Origin: Dictyocoela muelleri
Lineage: Eukaryota > Microsporidia
Reading direction: 5' to 3'
NCBI GenBank assembly: GCA_016256075.1
Contig: SDVU01000330.1
Coordinates: 1 to 15,007, forward strand
Length of the DNA: 15,007 bases
Made by a program: the position numbers and the translations under genes. Below the pieces are notes generated by a model. That model made no database searches. It saw nothing but the letters and a program-made list of their open reading frames with translations, and was not told where the DNA came from. Of this stretch, positions 7,670 through 14,371 are shown piece after piece (within the stretch, counting starts at the first letter, position 1; each line of letters starts with the position of its first letter).

Positions 7670-8664
7670 ATCATTAATATGCGCACAAGCTCCAAATGTG
7701 CATTTTACTTTTAAATTTGCTATAATTACAGAATCAAGAGTTTGTGTTTTTGATGTAGCATTAGGCGATAAAAAAAACAAAATTTCGATGTTTTCTAATT
7801 GATTTTATATGTATTTATTGCTGGTTCTAGCATCAATCAAGGTGAAAAATCTTTGTAAAATTTGATTTTGAGGTAAACCAAATCATTAAAATTCTCCAGC
7901 CATGATATAAGAAAGCTTTTAGTCAGTTAAGCGCATTTGTTTGAATATTAATAAATCCTAAATTTGTTGGGATTATATTTCTTAAAGATCAAAGCCATGC
8001 GCTATTTCCGATATTTAATACCGTTATTTTTTTTTGAATCTGTATTTTACACCCAAATATAGTGTTTTTCACACGTTGTTTTTTCTCATATTAACTTTTT
8101 ATTACTGGTGTTTTATCAGGTATTATTCGGTAAAATAGGTAAGTTTTGTCGAAATTAAAAACATAATTAGGCCATATAAAGATTTTTTTTAATATCGGAA
8201 ATATATTTTTAAAATCATATAAATTGACCTAGACAGATTCCCTATGTATATTTTTTTAAAAAATATAGTGCCTTTTTTAAATTAGAAAGCCAAACATCTG
8301 AAAACTTCCAATTCGGAGTCGAGATTCAATTCATTTGTGATGTCGCCCGAGCCTTTTTTTATTATAGAATCAGCTAAAATTATTGCAATTTTAAAATCTT
8401 TAAACTATGTTAGCATTTTTTAAGTCCAGTATATTCTATGGTTGTGTTTTTTCTGTGATAAAAAATTATTTGCGTATTTAATTTTTTGAATTTATGGTAG
8501 ATTGTTATATTTATTGATTTTTAAAAAAATCTTCCCAACCATTTTTTGATTTTTCTCGTGTTAATTTGTGGTTTTTTCTTTAAGTTGTAGCAATTTACAT
8601 TTTTTTCACAAATTGTTAGAAGTATGTTTCTTTTTATATTTGCTTTTATTTTATTTTCTGATAT
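7670..8664 (-). pseudogene. pogo/Tc5 (CENP-B-like) transposase, N-terminal and catalytic part
   Basis: Read from 8664 downwards, the pieces come in the order of a pogo/Tigger-type protein. A helix-turn-helix-like start (NILLTICEKN, then KIKKWLGRF, about 8530-8650) is followed by a CENP-B-type second domain with the FKKG/IFF remnant of FKKRHNI near 8270. The DDE domain then shows FDKTYLFYRIIPDKT (about 8110-8155, usual DET now DKT), IFGCKI and VLNIGNSAWL (about 7990-8065), FTLIDARTSN (about 7820-7850) and SPNATSKTQTLDSVIIANLK (about 7700-7760, usual PNTTSLLQPLDQG). These give the three acidic positions. Many stops and frame changes occur, so it is long dead. Coding ends at the Merlin insertion and resumes at 6631. 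Its 5' end abuts the foldback-like element at 8681, so the true start is not visible. Confidence 0.7.
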
Positions 8665-8672
8665 TTCAATTT

Positions 8673-8680
8673 AATTAATA
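8673..8680. repeat. Candidate target duplication, left, of the foldback-like element
   Basis: AATTAATA here and AATTAAAA at 14372-14379 match at 7 of 8 bases directly outside the terminal inverted repeats. In such AT-rich DNA this could be chance. Confidence 0.35.
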
Positions 8681-8830
8681 ATTGTCGCGAGCGAGGCGAT
8701 GTACGAGCCAAGAGCGGAACATTTTTTTAATAATGGGGGTCTGTGAAAAAAATAATATTTTCGCAAGCTAAAAACAGGAAATGTGAAAATTTGATACGCT
8801 AGGAGGGGATCATGCAAAAAGTAGGACTCG
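8681..8830 (+). repeat. Left terminal inverted repeat of the foldback-like element
   Basis: ATTGTCGCGAGCG, then AGCC(A)AGAGCGGAAC, then AATAATGGGGGTCTG match the reverse complement of 14325-14371. Further in, GCTAGGAGGGGATCATGCAA matches GCGCTGGACATGCAAAG from the right side with gaps. Divergence is moderate. Confidence 0.6.
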
Positions 8831-9343
8831 CAAATGGCAGTAAATGCTAATAGCGGTACAATTTAAACAGAATTTTATTCGAAAAAAATTTGTATCTTAT
8901 AAATATAACACCTTAGGACAGTGTATTTTCTCTATTTTGGCTCATGCTTCCTAGCAAAAATTTTTTTGTTTGCCCTCTATGCAAAAAATAGGTATTTTCC
9001 AAAAAATTACATTTTTTATTGATTTAAGTAATTGATAGATAAAAAGGCATTTTTTTATATGATAAACGATTGGCTCTGATTTATAATAATGATTTCATTT
9101 TAAGTTCTAATTTTGTACTTTTAAGTCTTGGGTCCCGAAATTCTAAATAGCTCTTTATTTGAAAATTCTATTCCATCTCCCGATAATCCAAATTGTTCCA
9201 TACCCTGAAAATCCAAATTGCCCAATAGGGCGTAGGCTCCACAATGATAAACATTGCTCTAGTGGGGTTATAAAATCGCAAAATTTGGTTTTTATAAGTT
9301 TCTTTTAGGTGATGTTATTTATATAAGGTTCTTTTTAGGGTGG
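8831..9343. other. Unique left segment of the foldback-like element
   Basis: No gene is seen. Two 21-base direct repeats sharing AATCCAAATTG lie at 9179-9199 and 9203-9223. ATGCAAAAA(G/A)TAGG occurs at 8813 and again at about 8980. This segment has no counterpart on the right side of the palindrome. Confidence 0.5.
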
Positions 9344-9603
9344 TTACAGATATTTTCATTTTTTCAGTTGCAAATTTTCATTTTTATAGTTGCAAAATTT
9401 CATTTTTATAGTCACAGAATTTATTTTTATAGTCACAGAATTTCATTTTTATAGTCCTAGAATATTATTTTTATAGTCGTATAATTTCATTTTTATAGTC
9501 GCAGAATTTTATTTTTATAGTTGTATAATTTCATTTCTTAGTCGCGTAATTTCACTTTTATAGTCGTATAATTTTATTTTTATAGTCTTATATTTTCATT
9601 TAC
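9344..9603 (+). repeat. Array A: about 11 units of 20-22 bases
   Basis: The unit is approximately ATTTTTATAGTCGCAGAATT on the plus strand, with copies differing mostly at TCGCA/TTGCA/TCGTA/TCACA. The same unit in reverse complement makes array A' at 11205-11314 and 14018-14165. Confidence 0.9.
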
Positions 9604-9845
9604 AGGGGTTTTCACAGTTATAGATCACTTTTATGCAAACCTATAGAGCCTCTATTTGCAAAGTTACAGATCCTCTATTTGTAAAGTTAAATAGCAAATT
9701 TTGCAAAGTTCTAGGCACATTTTTGCAAAGTTATAGGCACATTTTTACAAACTTATAGACCTATTATTGCGAATTGATGAACCGTTTTTGTAAAGTTGCG
9801 GACCCTCTTACCAAATTTAAGACCCATTTTATCAGAGTTATAGCA
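9604..9845 (+). repeat. Array B: about 9-10 units of about 24 bases
   Basis: The unit is approximately TTTGCAAAGTTATAGACCC, with variants. The reverse complement makes array B' at about 10985-11204, where it reads GGGTCTATAACTTTGCAAA. Confidence 0.85.
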
Positions 9846-9890
9846 ATTCGCGAAAATTCGCAATATTAATCCATTTCAATCGCTTATTTT
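9846..9890 (+). repeat. Block C, single copy
   Basis: TTCGCGAAAATTCGCAATATTAATCC is mirrored by block C' at 10955-10982 (ATTAATCTAGGCGAATTTTCG, then TGGATTAT). It keeps the same position between B and D on both sides. Confidence 0.65.
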
Positions 9891-9925
9891 TCGCCAATTT
9901 TTTTAAGCAATCTTATTTGAACATT

Positions 9926-10440
9926 CATTTTAACCCCTCTTTTTTAAACCCTGTTTTTATACTTTATTTCTCAATCTTTTTTAACCCATCTTTTTTAACC
10001 TTATTATTTCTTATTTTTTTTAACTCCGTCTTTTTATCCATTCGTATTGATCCTTTTTTCATCCTTATTTCTTAACCATTATTTTTTTTAGACCTTTTTT
10101 TACCAAGATTTTTTACACCATATTTTTAAAACTTATTTTTTAACACTTATTTTTTAATACTTATTTTTTACTCTTTATTTTTTACCCTATATTCCATTAT
10201 TTTAAACCCTTAATTATTAACACCGATTTTTTTAGAAATTCTTTTTTTTACCTCTATTTTTTTGCTCATATTTTTTAGCCTCTATTTTTTTAACCTTACT
10301 TCTTAACACATATTTTTTACCCATTATTTTTTTTACGCATATAATTTAAACTTATTTTTTACTTTTTATTTCCATACCCCGTAACCCTCCATCACCTTTT
10401 TTAACCTTATTTTTTATCATTATTTTTTAACGATACCTTT
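9926..10440 (+). repeat. Array D: about 30 short units of 14-18 bases
   Basis: Units are variations of TTTTTTAACCCTTATT, with many length changes in the T runs. The opposite orientation begins at about 10481. The CCCTTA/TTAACCC core resembles a telomere-type word but the spacing is irregular and far from TTAGGG. Confidence 0.85.
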
Positions 10441-10480
10441 TATTTTCTTATATTTAAACTTTTGTAAAAATTATGGTTTA
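10441..10480. repeat. Centre of the giant palindrome
   Basis: About 40 bases without the D unit separate array D from D', where the strand bias flips from pyrimidine-rich to purine-rich. This would be the loop if either strand folded back on itself. Confidence 0.7.
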
Positions 10481-10954
10481 AAAAAGAGTTACAAGGGGTT
10501 AAAAAAGAAAGGATTAAAAATAAGGTTAAAAAATAAGGTTTAAAAATTAATGTTTAGAAAATAAGTTTTGGAAAATAGTGTATGAAAAATAAGGGTTAGA
10601 AAATAAGAGTTAGAAAATAAGAGTTAGAAAATAATAGTTAGAAGATAAGGGTTAAAAAATAAGGGTTAAAAAAATAACCCTTTAAAAAGATGGTTTCGAA
10701 AAGAAGGGTTGAAAAAAGAAGGTTAAAAAATAGGGTTAAAGAATAAGGGTTACAAAATAGGAGTTAAAAAGTGGATCAAGAAATAAGGGTTAGAAAAATA
10801 TGGGTCAAAAATAAGGACTAAAAAAAGTATGGATCAAAAAAAATAAGGGTTAAAGAATAAGAGATAAAGAGGGTTAAAAGATAAGGGTTGAAAAATAATG
10901 GTTAAAAAATGAGAGTTAAAATATAAGGGTGTAAGAATAAGGTTTAAAATTTAT
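10481..10954 (-). repeat. Array D': mirror of array D
   Basis: About 30 units of approximately AAGGGTTAAAAAAT, the reverse complement of array D. A short reversed interruption AATAACCCTTT lies at about 10673-10683. Lengths of D and D' are similar (about 515 and 475 bases). Confidence 0.85.
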
Positions 10955-10984
10955 TAATCTAGGCGAATTTTCGTGGATTATCTA
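10955..10984 (-). repeat. Block C': mirror of block C
   Basis: ATTAATCTAGGCGAATTTTCG followed by GGATTAT is the reverse complement of block C with small changes. Confidence 0.65.
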
Positions 10985-11204
10985 TAAGTCTGGCAAATGG
11001 TTCTATAACTCTGGCAAAATAGGTCTATAGTCAAACATTGGTGGTAACTTTGCAAAAATAGGTCTATAACTTTGCAAAAATGAATAATAACTTTGCAAAA
11101 ATGAACCTATAACTTTGAAAAATGGGTCTATAACTTTACAAATAGTGGGTCTGCAACTTTCCAATAGCGGGTTTATTACTCTACAAAACTCTGCAAATGA
11201 AATT
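10985..11204 (-). repeat. Array B': mirror of array B
   Basis: About 9 units of approximately GGTCTATAACTTTGCAAAAA. The order B' after C' and before A' mirrors the left side exactly. Confidence 0.85.
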
Positions 11205-11314
11205 ATACGACTATAAAAATGAAATTATACGACTATAAAAATGAAATTATACGACTATAAAAATGAAATTCTGTGACTATAAAAATGAAATTCTGCGACT
11301 ATAAAAATGAAATT
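11205..11314 (-). repeat. Array A', first part (5 units)
   Basis: Five units with a 22-base period, approximately CGACTATAAAAATGAAATT. Three consecutive units are identical, which points to recent local duplication. The array is interrupted at about 11320 by the MULE and resumes at 14018. Confidence 0.9.
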
Positions 11315-11320
11315 TCGGTG

Positions 11321-11394
11321 AGCATCAAGTCGTCCTAGGATGTAATAGATATAGAAAAGCATCAACTCGTCATAGGACGAGTTGAGTTGATGAT
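11321..11394 (+). repeat. MULE left terminal inverted repeat
   Basis: GCATCAAGTCGTCC, then TGTAATAGATATAG, then a hairpin of CAACTCGTC and GACGAGTTG. In reverse complement it matches 13945-14014 in the same order over its whole length, with about ten differences. Confidence 0.8.
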
Positions 11395-11797
11395 GTTAAA
11401 AATATATTTTCAAATTTATTTATCTCCTAATTATTAATCTCCAATTACCCCATCTAATTTTTCTCAAGATATTAGAATATCAATCTCTTTTGAATAAATT
11501 ATAATTATCAGCCAACATTTTTATTTCCATTTCTTCTACTAATTTTTAATTTGGTATTTCAAAACTTACACCAAAAAGTCCCTGTATCACCCTAAAACAA
11601 AATTTTTCCTCTTTGCATAATATTTCATGAAGATTTGCGATGTTAGGATGCACAATGATGAATTACAGGTTTAAACACTTATGCCAGGCTTCTAAAACAT
11701 TTGTAGTCCGCGGAATGTTAGATTTGATACAATCGAAGAAAGAAAAAAAATTTATTTCATAAAAAGGTTTCATTTATCCCTAAAATATATCCCAAAT
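11395..11797 (-). pseudogene. MULE transposase, C-terminal part
   Basis: On the minus strand below the Merlin insertion FFSFFDCIKSNIPRTTNVLE leads to a short AWHKCLN stretch and then HPNIANLHEILCKEEK. The RT-T/N-N-V-E-x-W-H and HPNI elements are typical of the region behind the MULE catalytic domain in microsporidian-type elements. The remainder down to about 11410 has scattered stops. Together with 12910-13919 it accounts for most of a MULE protein in the right order, which shows that the Merlin landed within this gene. Confidence 0.65.
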
Positions 11798-11805
11798 AAT
11801 TTGTT
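11798..11805. repeat. Merlin target duplication, left copy
   Basis: AATTTGTT here against ATTTTGTT at 12902-12909: seven of eight positions agree, next to the terminal inverted repeats. Eight or nine bases is the known size for Merlin/IS1016-type elements. Confidence 0.65.
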
Positions 11806-11808
11806 GAT

Positions 11809-11851
11809 CATGTGGTCGAATACCCCCCCGGGGGGGGTATTCGACTACATG
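11809..11851. repeat. Near-perfect palindrome at the Merlin left end
   Basis: CATGTGGTCGAATAC and seven C, then eight G and TATTCGACTACATG. One mismatch and one length difference are seen. It is by far the most G+C-rich short hairpin in this AT-rich region and would form a strong cruciform. Confidence 0.9.
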
Positions 11852-11929
11852 ATATCAAAAATAAAATTAATACCCCCATGACTTTCAATTTTTTAGATTT
11901 TTTTGTTAGTAATCGAATGATGAATTTTT

Positions 11930-12744
11930 AAATTTTTTATTTGAAAAAAATATTATATGTGATTCAGTGTCTTGTGTTTTTTGTGAAACTCCTATGCGAT
12001 TGGTGAATACAAAGGATAATAAACTGGGTTATACCTGGAAATGTTTTTTTTAATGGATGTAGTAAATATAAAACTACTATATCTAATTTTAAAAGCAGTT
12101 TTTTCTCCGAATCATAAATCGAGTCACGTTCGGTTCTCAAGGTATTATATTATTTGTATTTGCGTGAACTAATTACGGGTATCACCAAAATCACCCAAAT
12201 AGACAAAAAAAATATTAAAAAATCAAGTCGAAATTAATGACCTGTATTAATGAATATTAGATACTGCATCCTATACGTCTAGGGGGCCCGGGACATCAAG
12301 TTCAGGTTGATTAAACCAAGCTGAATTTCAATGTCAAGTCCCATATAGGAAAAGCTCCTATACAACCTGTATGGGCTATCACAATAGTGGATATTACTTG
12401 TAATCCTACAAAAGGTTATGCTGCTATTGTTGAACTATGATGCTAATTCCTTATACCTATTATTTCAAGTGTGGTTAGACCCGGATCCATTATCACTACA
12501 GATGAATGGCAGGCATAAAATAATTTAATGAATATAAATGACTACTCTCATAGAAGAGTATGCCACAAGTATAATTTTTTGGATCCAGAAACAGGTAACC
12601 CCACTCAGCATGTAGAGAGCTTCAACAATAAATTAAAGCTCGCTATAAAAAAGAAAAGGTATAAGAAATATCAAAAAGGCCGAATTTATTGAATATTATC
12701 TTTTTATGAATACTTTGAAAAATAAGCTTTCCTATAAATTTTAA
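11930..12744 (+). pseudogene. Merlin/ISXO2-type transposase, broken but recognisable
   Basis: The N-terminal zinc ribbon reads SCVFCETPMRL, then GYTWKC (about 11965-12048), and in the next frame NGCSKYKTTI; an extra T in the T-run at 12042-12049 separates them. From about 12300 come GHQVQVD followed by a TAA at 12312, where the family has E or D-E-S/T, then TKLNFN and KAPIQPVWAITIVDI. PGSIITTDEWQAYNNL follows (second catalytic D), then CHKYNFLDPETGNPTQHVES (about 12550-12618, third acidic E in HVES) and a terminus at 12744. The region between about 12120 and 12240 is poorly preserved. With few stops and shifts this copy is clearly younger than the Merlin at 6632-7669. Confidence 0.85.
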
Positions 12745-12850
12745 AATTAATAAAATTAAGCAAAATTAATAAATATGATTTTTTTTTTCTTCTTATAGTT
12801 TTTTTCTTTATATTTATTATTATTATTTTTTGTATATTTAAACCGAAGGT

Positions 12851-12898
12851 GGGGGGTAATCGCCACATGATAGCATTAGGGGGTATTCGACAACATGA
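12851..12898 (-). repeat. Two direct copies of the Merlin end motif at its right end
   Basis: GGGGGGTAATCGCCACATGA at 12851-12870 and GGGGGTATTCGACAACATGA at 12879-12898 are two same-orientation copies 28 bases apart. The outer one pairs with the left end. The inner one may be an additional transposase binding site. Confidence 0.75.
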
Positions 12899-12901
12899 CC
12901 C

Positions 12902-12909
12902 ATTTTGTT
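12902..12909. repeat. Merlin target duplication, right copy
   Basis: ATTTTGTT, the partner of 11798-11805. On the minus strand it follows YYLKTK of the MULE reading, so the target was inside the MULE gene. Confidence 0.65.
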
Positions 12910-13919
12910 TTAAGATAATAATAAAAATTTTCAAAATAATTGTTCAAATTATTTTCTTCAATATGTTTTTTACTTATAAATATTGGGATTGCTCATTAGA
13001 GATTTGTAATAATAGGGTGATTAAAATCCTTTTAAAACAACTTTTGAATATAAAGCTGTACTTATAAAGAGTTTTGTTTGCAGAAACTGGATTTGTCTCA
13101 TAAATATTGTGAAAAATGAAAATTTCATCCGAAAATAAATGACTTAATGAATGTTTTCTGTGTTTAATTGTAAAGAACCTTGTTAAAATCAATTATTATA
13201 GCTTTGGGCATAGTTTTTATAGAATTTTTAAATTATTTAAAACATCGATCATAAGCTATTTTTTTGTCTTAAACAGTATGAACAATATGGCGTATGATTG
13301 GGCAATTTATTTCTCATGCACTGTTATAAGTTGCGTAAACATAATTGGAACTGATTCAAAGGTTTCATCTACAAACCAAATATTTGTTTTTTCCATTAAT
13401 TCCTTTTGAAAATTTGTCTGAAAAATAGCATGGCTTATCATATTACACGCCTGAATCAAATTGAAAATATTGCTCGCCATGATTATTATAGCGTAATGAT
13501 CTAGAAAATCTACAATAAAAGGTACAAAATCCTTTTTTTAATTTTTGGTTTTATTAACCATATTATTTAAAGCTTTTTCGGTAAGAATAGAAGGTATTGT
13601 ATCTTTATCTTTTTTTAACCACGTTATAAACAATATCCGAAATATTTTCATAAATATTGTTATCATTTGGTTTAATTTCTTGTTTTTTAAAATTAGGTTT
13701 TATTTTAATATTATCACCTAAAGGTCTATGCGCTGTAAATTCTACAATTTCAGATCCAATAACATGTATCCTTACTTTGCAATCTCTAATCTTACTCCAC
13801 AATTTTTTGCCATTTTATTCAACATGTAGCGGATATAAATAATAATTATGTATCAAAAGAGGTTTTCCACACTGTGTTTTTGAATAAATAAAATCGTTTA
13901 TCATATTTAATGGTGTCAT
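12910..13919 (-). pseudogene. MULE transposase with N-terminal FLYWCH-like domain, broken
   Basis: From the ATG at 13919 the reading gives FIYSKTQCGKPLLIHNYYLY, a TAA at 13815-13817, then NGKKLWSKIRDCKVRI and a T-x-H in place of H-x-H, in the manner of a FLYWCH finger. IPSILTEKALNNMV (about 13560-13605, after a shift in an A-run) and IWFVDETFESVPIMFTQLIT (about 13325-13385) follow. The last is the MULE catalytic signature (D-E-T-F around the first aspartate). YAILFILFKTK and a faint NFHFSQYL region follow to about 12910, where Merlin is inserted. At least five stops or shifts make it inactive. MULE transposases cut at terminal inverted repeats, here the hairpin repeats at 11321 and 14014. Confidence 0.75.
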
Positions 13920-13944
13920 TATAAATCCGAAAATATATTTTAAA

Positions 13945-14014
13945 CAGCATCAACTCGTCATATGACGAGTTGATGATTTTATATATCTATTACATACTAT
14001 TACGAGTTGATGCT
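13945..14014 (-). repeat. MULE right terminal inverted repeat with 28-base palindrome
   Basis: CATCAACTCGTCAT and its exact reverse complement stand side by side at 13948-13975. TATCTATTACATAC and ACGAGTTGATGC follow at the outer end. In reverse it matches 11321-11394. The ACTCGTC motif occurs three times here, alternating in orientation. Confidence 0.8.
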
Positions 14015-14017
14015 GTG

Positions 14018-14165
14018 CCAAAAATGAAATTTTGCGACTATAAAAAAATCCTGCGACTATAAAAATGAAATCCTGCGACTATAAAAATGAAATTCCGCGA
14101 CTATAAAAATGAAACAATAAGACTATATAAATGTTATTTTGCGACTCTAAAAATAAAATTTCGCG
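14018..14165 (-). repeat. Array A', second part (about 7 units)
   Basis: Continuation of array A' beyond the MULE, with units of approximately TGCGACTATAAAAATGAAAT that become less regular towards 14165. With the five units left of the MULE this restores an array like array A. Confidence 0.9.
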
Positions 14166-14254
14166 TCTAATTAAATGAAAAGGGTGGTATTAAAAAATCC
14201 AAAATTTTTAATTAGAAAAATAAAATTTTAATTTTTTTAAAAAAAATCCTTTCC

Positions 14255-14371
14255 CAAGTTGCCACCTCTTTGCATGTCCAGCGCTTCGCGCAGCGTATTA
14301 TTTTTTTATTATTACCCCCATTTATTGAAAAATTTTCCGCTCTAGGCTTGTCCCGCTCTTTGTGCCACAAT
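14255..14371 (-). repeat. Right terminal inverted repeat of the foldback-like element
   Basis: In reverse complement: ATTGTGGCACAAAGAGCGGG, then CCTAGAGCGGAAAATTTTT, then AATAAATGGGGGTAATAA, then CGCTGGACATGCAAAG, matching the left repeat at 8681-8830 with gaps. A local hairpin, GCGCTTCGCGC, lies at 14281-14291. Confidence 0.6.

Larger units (their letters stand above)
11806..12901 (+). mobile_element. Merlin (ISXO2-type) DNA transposon, nested in the MULE
   Basis: This 1,096-base element has terminal inverted repeats of about 22 bases (GATCATGTGGTCGAATACCC at the left, and the reverse complement of GGGGTATTCGACAACATGAC at the right), an approximate 8-base target duplication, and a broken plus-strand transposase. 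The left end carries a second, inverted copy of the terminal motif, forming a near-perfect palindrome of about 43 bases at 11809-11851. The right end carries an extra copy in the same orientation (12851-12870). Confidence 0.85.
11321..14014 (-). mobile_element. MULE (Mutator-like) transposon inserted in array A'
   Basis: This 2.7 kb element is bounded by inverted repeats of about 70 bases (11321-11394 and 13945-14014), both containing hairpins. It carries a minus-strand MULE transposase remnant, itself split by a Merlin. Array A' lies on both sides in the same orientation, and the 5 units on the left plus 7 on the right are close to the 11 units of the unsplit array A. AAAAATGAAATTT occurs directly outside short extensions of both ends, but as it is also the array unit, a target duplication (9-11 bases is usual for MULEs) cannot be told apart from the repeat itself. 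Confidence 0.75.
8681..14371. mobile_element. Foldback-like element with giant tandem-repeat palindrome
   Basis: Inverted repeats at 8681-8830 and about 14255-14371 enclose mirrored arrays of four tandem-repeat families. Without the later 2.7 kb MULE insertion the element would be about 3.0 kb. No transposase of its own is seen. The plan of long inverted ends built from internal direct repeats recalls Drosophila Foldback elements. The left flank between terminal repeat and arrays is about 510 bases and the right only about 90, so the ends are unequal. Other readings are a very large non-autonomous element of an unknown family or a palindromic amplification of local repeats. Confidence 0.65.

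Noticed and set aside
9344-9603. CRISPR array
   Set aside because: Units are adjacent without unique spacers, no cas-like gene is present, and the context is eukaryotic.
9926-10954. Arrays D and D' as telomere repeats (GGGTTA / TAACCC words)
   Set aside because: Units are 14-18 bases with irregular A/T runs, in both orientations and internal to a mobile element. True telomere arrays would be regular and one-directional.
12849-13192. Frames of 72-76 codons on both strands around the Merlin right end
   Set aside because: They span the junction of Merlin and MULE and overlap the decayed MULE reading. They are by-products of nested transposons.
8681-14371. Helitron
   Set aside because: No Rep/helicase motifs and the ends are long inverted repeats, which Helitrons lack.
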